In this document: positions 59,493 through 64,000 of the stretch, piece by piece
Layout: each line of letters starts with the position of its first letter
Position numbering within the stretch: the stretch's first letter is position 1
Assembly (NCBI RefSeq): GCF_003286085.1
Contig: NW_020825289.1
Location: forward strand, 4,030,001 to 4,094,000
Direction: 5' to 3'
DNA: 64,000 nucleotides
DNA from: Drosophila persimilis
Lineage: Eukaryota > Arthropoda > Insecta > Diptera > Drosophilidae
Translations under genes and position numbers: made by a program
Notes under the pieces: model-generated
Seen by the model: only the letters and a program-made list of their open reading frames with translations
What the model was told of the DNA's origin: nothing
Databases searched by the model: none

Positions 59493-60428
59493 TCAGACAT
59501 CGGCATCATTCAGCAGCTGTGCCCGTGAGCCGGTTACATGGTTGGAGCGCGGCTCTCGTCTAACACCAGGCGGCACTTGGCGACGGGCGAGACGCTGTCG
59601 CTGGCGCAGCTTGAAGAGCACGACACTCAGGGCGGTTGTCTGCAGCAGAATAAAGATCTATGGGAGGAGTACAGAGGCAGTGTTATTTGTCTGACAGCTG
59701 CAGTCAATTGCCCACCTCAAGGCCAACGATGGACCACATGAAGAGCTTATCGCGATGCTGTATATAGCGCTGGCTGTTGCTCAAAGTCTCCAGGCAGCCG
59801 CGCGGATAGACATGCTTCTGCTGGTAGGTGTCATTGGAAGTGGCCTGATAACAGCTCGCGGGTACCAGCAAATGCAACTGCCTGTAGTCGTCTGAATTGT
59901 TGTAGCCGCAGCAATGCTGTGTGGCCTCGTACTGATGCATTAGCTCCGGTCGACTGTCCAGGCCATGCCAGGCCAGCTCCAGCTGGTGCCAGGCACTGTC
60001 GGTAGCTATATGCGACGGATTGTTGTAGTGATGCAGCTGCAGGTACTCCGCACCCAGGCAAATCAGTATAAACAGTGTGAACTGCAGGCGAATAGTTATT
60101 TCAGTTGGGTTTCTGGCGGATCTTAAGCGTACTTACGATTAAATTGACACACAAGAGATTGCAGATCAGGCCGTAGCAGCCGAACATTACGATCATGCAG
60201 ATTGTTCCCCCAAGAACCAAGCTTTTTACGAAGTACGTGTGCTCCGGCGTATTGGGCTCTGCTGCCTGGAGGCCCAGTCCTGCCCCGCACATAACACCAA
60301 TGCCCAGCAGCTGGGGGAGAAGAGAATATCTTAGTCAGAAATAAATATGTGTAGATTCAGTAGCTTACCATATAGAGCAGATTTCCGAGCAGGCCCGAAA
60401 GCTTGATTGTGTTGTAGCAGCGGTTCAT
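59493..60428 (-). CDS. Tsp42Ep: Minus-strand tetraspanin, probably 42Ep
   Basis: Four coding exons in transcript order: 60428-60369, 60310-60137, 60081-59716, 59657-59493; phase 0; 254 residues. Exon 1 is MNRCYNTIKLSGLLGNLLYM. TM2 ends MFGCYGLICNLLCV. Exon 3 fuses TM3 with the loop (QHCCGYNNSDDYRQLHLLVP, ASCYQ, RGC; four cysteines, CCG at 135-137; sequons NNS and NDT). The last exon gives TM4 (IFILLQTTALSVVLF) and a basic tail of about 40 residues, KLRQRQRLARRQVPPGVRRE onward, ending LLNDADV, far longer than in any other member. It is the only cluster gene here on the minus strand. Symbol inferred from position and length, not from sequence recall. Confidence 0.83.
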
Positions 60429-60992
60429 GGCGAGAATGCTGGAATCTCGAGCAGATGCGCCGAATTTAAGCAATTTGCAATCTATACAAGAGGCAAGCGA
60501 TAAGCCAGAACAAAAACTCGTAAAGGAAAAAGTGCAGCGACACTTTCTACAATCAGAGGGTTTATTCAAGTGACATATACAAGTGTTCGATGGTAGTAAG
60601 TACTTCCGTACTTCTGTACAGCTAAAAATTGTCTAAAAACTTGCTTAATAAATATGACATAGACATAGAATACGAGTAGATCTAAAGTTCTATCGCGTCG
60701 CAATATGGCTCGAGAGAAAAACAAACTCTCGAGCGTATTTGGATACATAAAATGTTTCACAAACAATCCTGTGGGTCTGTATCGTGGTTCGGGTGAACCA
60801 CCCCGGTGGTGGTGGTGTTAATCTGAATATGTCGGCAATTTGTGTTGGTTTGTTTCATGTTTAAATAAAGAACACAACGAGTGGCGCCCCGTTCAAAAAT
60901 TTCAATAAATATCACATTGTGTTAAAAGAGTTGCTGGCAGGGTAATTGGATCATGTCCTGGCATTCCTAGCTCTTCCATTCCATTCCTCGTC
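60429..60992. other. Spacer between Pgant3 3' end and Tsp42Ep
   Basis: No gene. 60770-60900 contains tggttcgggtgaaccacccc and, at about 60883, gagtggcgccccgttc, which resembles a primer-binding site next to an LTR end. Evidence is too weak to call an element. Confidence 0.4.
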
Positions 60993-63669
60993 CTATAAAC
61001 GCCATGGCAGTGGGATGAAGCCCCACTTCTGTGTGATATCCTTGAAGTCGCACTGCATGCAGAGCACCACCTTCTCCTGCTTCTGAAGTCGTGCATTTGT
61101 AGCCGCCTTGAGTGTGAGGCACAGCTTAGTGTCCCGATGCGAGATTTGCTGGGTCTGCGGTCAGTAGAAAAAGGATTAGTAGGTATAAACAGCATTGCTT
61201 CATTCGCTTTAGTCCACTCACATCCATGTCGTAATTCCAAAGCTGGCTGGCATCACCGGCGCACTGAGTCAGCATCACGTTTGAGGTAGTGGCATTGCGG
61301 TTCTTAAGAAGCTTGATCACTCCCTGTTTGGGTGGGCGGTAGGCCAGGCAGATGTTGTCATTGGTCATAATCTGTCCCTTGGGGGTGATCACGAACATGT
61401 CCATGGTCTGGGCATGCGACGTGCAGTCGCCCACTGTGACGGGTTGTAGAGAGGAACGCGGCGCAACCTCCTTCAGTGGACGCAGACACTTGTCCCGCTC
61501 TAGATCGATCAGAGACATAAACTCCTCCGACTTGCTTTCTATCTCCTCGAAGGCACGCTGCCATTCCCGTGACAGGGCACGTCCCGGAAGATTCTTCATG
61601 TGCTTGCTGTAGGCCTGGGCGCACTCCGTCTCTCCATCCAGCCAGATTATCTTGCCGAAGAAGCGATCGGGTGCTGGGAAGAAGTGTTCCGGCCAAATGT
61701 TCTCCAAGTACCAGGCAAACGACTTGCACTGCAGCTTCTCCCGCAGAGCCACGCGTTCCGTTACGTTAACTTTATCCTTGACACTCAGCGATAGTCCAGA
61801 AGTATACAGCATGACGAAGTACTGCCAGTCGTCCATCCAGACGGTGGCAGCCCTAGCCAAATTGTCTGTGAGCACTTCGCTCATGCCGCCAGGAAACGTG
61901 TAGGGCGTACTACTGCGAAATACGTGACCCACGTGGGAGCAGGGGCTGATCTCAACCCTTCCGCCGCATTGCCAGATCCTGAAGGACATCTCGACATTTT
62001 CTCCGCCCCAAACACGCATGTTGCTGTCGTATGATCCCATTTCATAGAAGTAGTTGCGATCTATGGCGAACAGACCGCCAGCCATGCCAGGAGTAGCTAT
62101 GGGGGCCGTGGAGTCCTTGGCTGTGATTTCCGTAGTCTGGCGTTTCCTCTCCGAAGAGAACCAGCGGAAGCTCAGCTGCCAGTTAAAGCCACCCCAATGG
62201 TTCTCAAACGTCTTCGTGTAGCTGAAGTTGTCGTCGGATATTATGTCGATCACTGGACAGATGACCACATTGCGTGCCTCCTTAATGCGCGCCAACAGGG
62301 GCTCCAGCCAGCCACGCGAGCATTCGCAGTGGGCATCCAAGAAGGTTAGTACATCTCCGCGGGCATGTTCGGCACCCAGGAGGCGAGCGGGAACCAAACC
62401 GCTGCGCTTTTTCATGCGGTAGATCCGAGTGGGCACCGTCAGAACCCGTATATAGCTCTCCAGCTGACGCTTCAGATAAGCTGCGAAAGAGAAAACCAAA
62501 ATTGGTGTTATTCGGTCTTCTGGACTACCGAGAGCCTTGCTTACAGCGCTCGCTGGCATCGTCAACCAAAATGATTTCCTTGAGCAAATGGCGGGGCGAG
62601 CGGTTGATGACGCTGGTTATGGTACGAAGCAGGACGGACCAGGCCTCGTTATGGAACACAATGATCACCGAAGTGCTGGGCAAGCCACTGTCATACTTCT
62701 TGTCGCGGCATCTACAACGAAAGTACTGTCTTAGATGGAGAGCATTCCCTTGAGGGCAGGTCGCACTCACTCCGGGGTACGATAGTCCTTGAGAGTGCGA
62801 TTGAGGGGAATACGATCGCTGGCCAGCAGGTTGAAGCTGTTCAAGCGAAAGAAGCGCTGCATACGAAAGCGGTCGCGGGGCGGTACAACAACGGGTCGCC
62901 CGTCGGCTCCCTCGCCAGGGACAGGCTTGAACTGGTTGATGTTGTAATCGTCTGCCAATGAATAGATTTATACATTCATTTATTTATTTATGTCTGCATA
63001 TTGTGACATTGGTGATGAGAGATGCTTGATGTCTACTCACCTGCAGTCATGTTGCCGAAGATGTCTCCCTTGCCAATATAATGGGCCACGATACTTTTAT
63101 GCGGCCAGAGGGAGCGACGTTTCGGCGGCGGTTTCGGATGACTTTGCAAGAAACCCATTAAAGCACCAGCCCATCCAATGCGATCCGATTCGATACGCGG
63201 CAATCCGAGGGCAAGTGATCCACAAAGGCATAGACAAAGATGTGACAATGGTATTAAATTTAGCATTTTACAATAACTCGAATCACGCGAGGCGATGGCA
63301 AAACAAACAAGAAGAAATGCAAAGTGGTTTGAAGACCGAACACCAAAACACCGAAAACCGAAAGTCGAGGCGACCCGCTCGAGTGGAACAACAACAGCCA
63401 GTCACTTGCAACATGGCCAGACGTGGGCTCCAAAGGAAATTATGCAATGCCAGCCGGAGGAGGAGGTGGCATAGAGGTCTGCTGCACTCCATCCTAAATG
63501 ATTATTTTTTTGGTGTCGTTGTGTTGGTTACTCACCGCAGCTCTGAATCAGCGGTTTGTATGCTTGCCACATATAAGTTAATGCTAATTGCAAACATGAA
63601 GAATGCAAAGAACAGTAGGAACAGATAGAGGAGCCACAGTTTCTTTAATTGTTGAAAGCGCAGACCCAT
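60993..63669 (-). CDS. Pgant3: Polypeptide N-acetylgalactosaminyltransferase, Pgant3-like
   Basis: Six coding exons in transcript order: 63669-63536, 63141-63041, 62951-62771, 62711-62545, 62480-61222, 61154-60993; 667 residues, lengths add to an exact frame. A Golgi type II membrane enzyme that transfers GalNAc from UDP-GalNAc to Ser/Thr (mucin-type O-glycosylation). Residues about 12-36 are the signal anchor ([18 protein letters not shown]). The GT1 domain starts at about 150 ([18 protein letters not shown]). Metal-binding DAH is at 243-245 (TFLDAHCEC). The acceptor-side motif [17 protein letters not shown] follows. The C-terminal ricin-type lectin domain has [13 protein letters not shown] and a final KWGFIPLPW. 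All key motifs are intact. Length and N-terminus agree with my memory of Pgant3, which glycosylates Tiggrin in the wing. Another Pgant is possible but less likely. Confidence 0.92.
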
Positions 63670-64000
63670 CGTTAATGTTGCTGTTCTTGTTGTAGTTCTC
63701 CGTGAATTGATTGTCTTCTACTACCACTGCTGCTACTGCGGCTGGTGCTTCTGGGCCTAAAGCGTGTTAATGACCGCTGTCCGTCTTCAGCTTGAGATGT
63801 GATCGCCAGCACTGTTTGGTGCCAACTAATCAAGTTATTTGTTGTTGGCCAAGTCAATACCCTACGATCCGGAACCCGACATGCACCCCTCGCTGGACGC
63901 AAATTGTGGCGCTGGAACAATTCGGCCGCTTTCAAATACGCGCCGCGTACGCGTTCCAATTTGCAAACTGTGCTGATTATGGCTTATGAATACATTTCGC
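63670..64000. other. Upstream region of Pgant3-like gene
   Basis: Presumed 5' UTR and promoter of the minus-strand GalNAc-transferase. A 95-codon minus-strand frame ending at 63672 is rich in Ser/Arg repeats and is not supported as a gene. Confidence 0.5.

Noticed and set aside
61358..61729. 123-codon minus-strand frame within the GalNAc-transferase
   Set aside because: Alternate frame of the large catalytic exon; the main frame has intact catalytic motifs.
63672..63959. 95-codon minus-strand frame just upstream of the Pgant3 start as an N-terminal extension or upstream gene
   Set aside because: It terminates before the Pgant3 ATG in another frame, is Ser/Arg repeat-rich, and the signal anchor directly after the 63669 ATG fits a complete type II enzyme.

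Overview
The window is eukaryotic and looks like Drosophila chromosome arm 2R at the region homologous to D. melanogaster 42E. The basis is recognition of late bloomer (lbm) and several Tsp42E tetraspanins, a flanking polypeptide GalNAc-transferase that I take to be Pgant3, small GT-AG introns, and INE-1/DINE-1-like interspersed elements. Protein divergence from the melanogaster sequences I remember, and the type of DINE-like repeat, suggest a species outside the melanogaster subgroup, possibly the obscura group. The species call is inference.

Layout. 1-2006: no gene seen. 2007-2726: intronless C3orf33-like gene (+). 3176-24766: tetraspanins Tsp42Ea, Eb, Ec, a tetraspanin with a collapsed large loop, Ed and Ee, all (+). 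This block is interrupted by three DINE-1-like elements, two broken gene fragments (CCCH zinc finger and RAD51-like) and a diverged repeat array. 25731-30309: a tandem array of five small four-membrane-segment genes, each rebuilt here from three or four short exons. They are not tetraspanins. 31015-59400: Tsp42Ef, Eg, Eh, Ei, an odd Ei-like duplicate, Ej, Ek, El, lbm, En and Eo, all (+). 59493-60428: one tetraspanin (probably Ep) on the minus strand. 60993-63669: a six-exon polypeptide N-acetylgalactosaminyltransferase on the minus strand.

The window therefore holds 17 tetraspanin reading frames plus one probable relic. The typical model has five coding exons: exon 1 ends near codon 20 inside TM1, exon 2 carries the small loop and TM2, exon 3 carries TM3, exon 4 begins two residues before the CCG motif of the large extracellular loop (LEL), and exon 5 finishes TM4 and the short basic tail. 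Every tetraspanin intron I placed is phase 0. Tetraspanins organise membrane microdomains with integrins, receptors and proteases. lbm is known for motor-axon/muscle synapse initiation and Tsp42Ej (sunglasses) for lysosomal rhodopsin turnover. Clustered GATAAG motifs around Ea-Ed suggest gut-type GATA-factor control of that end of the cluster.

All exon boundaries were placed by eye from reading frame, GT-AG signals and family alignment. No transcript or database was consulted. Symbols for Eb, Ec, Ej, Eo and Ep rest mainly on gene order.
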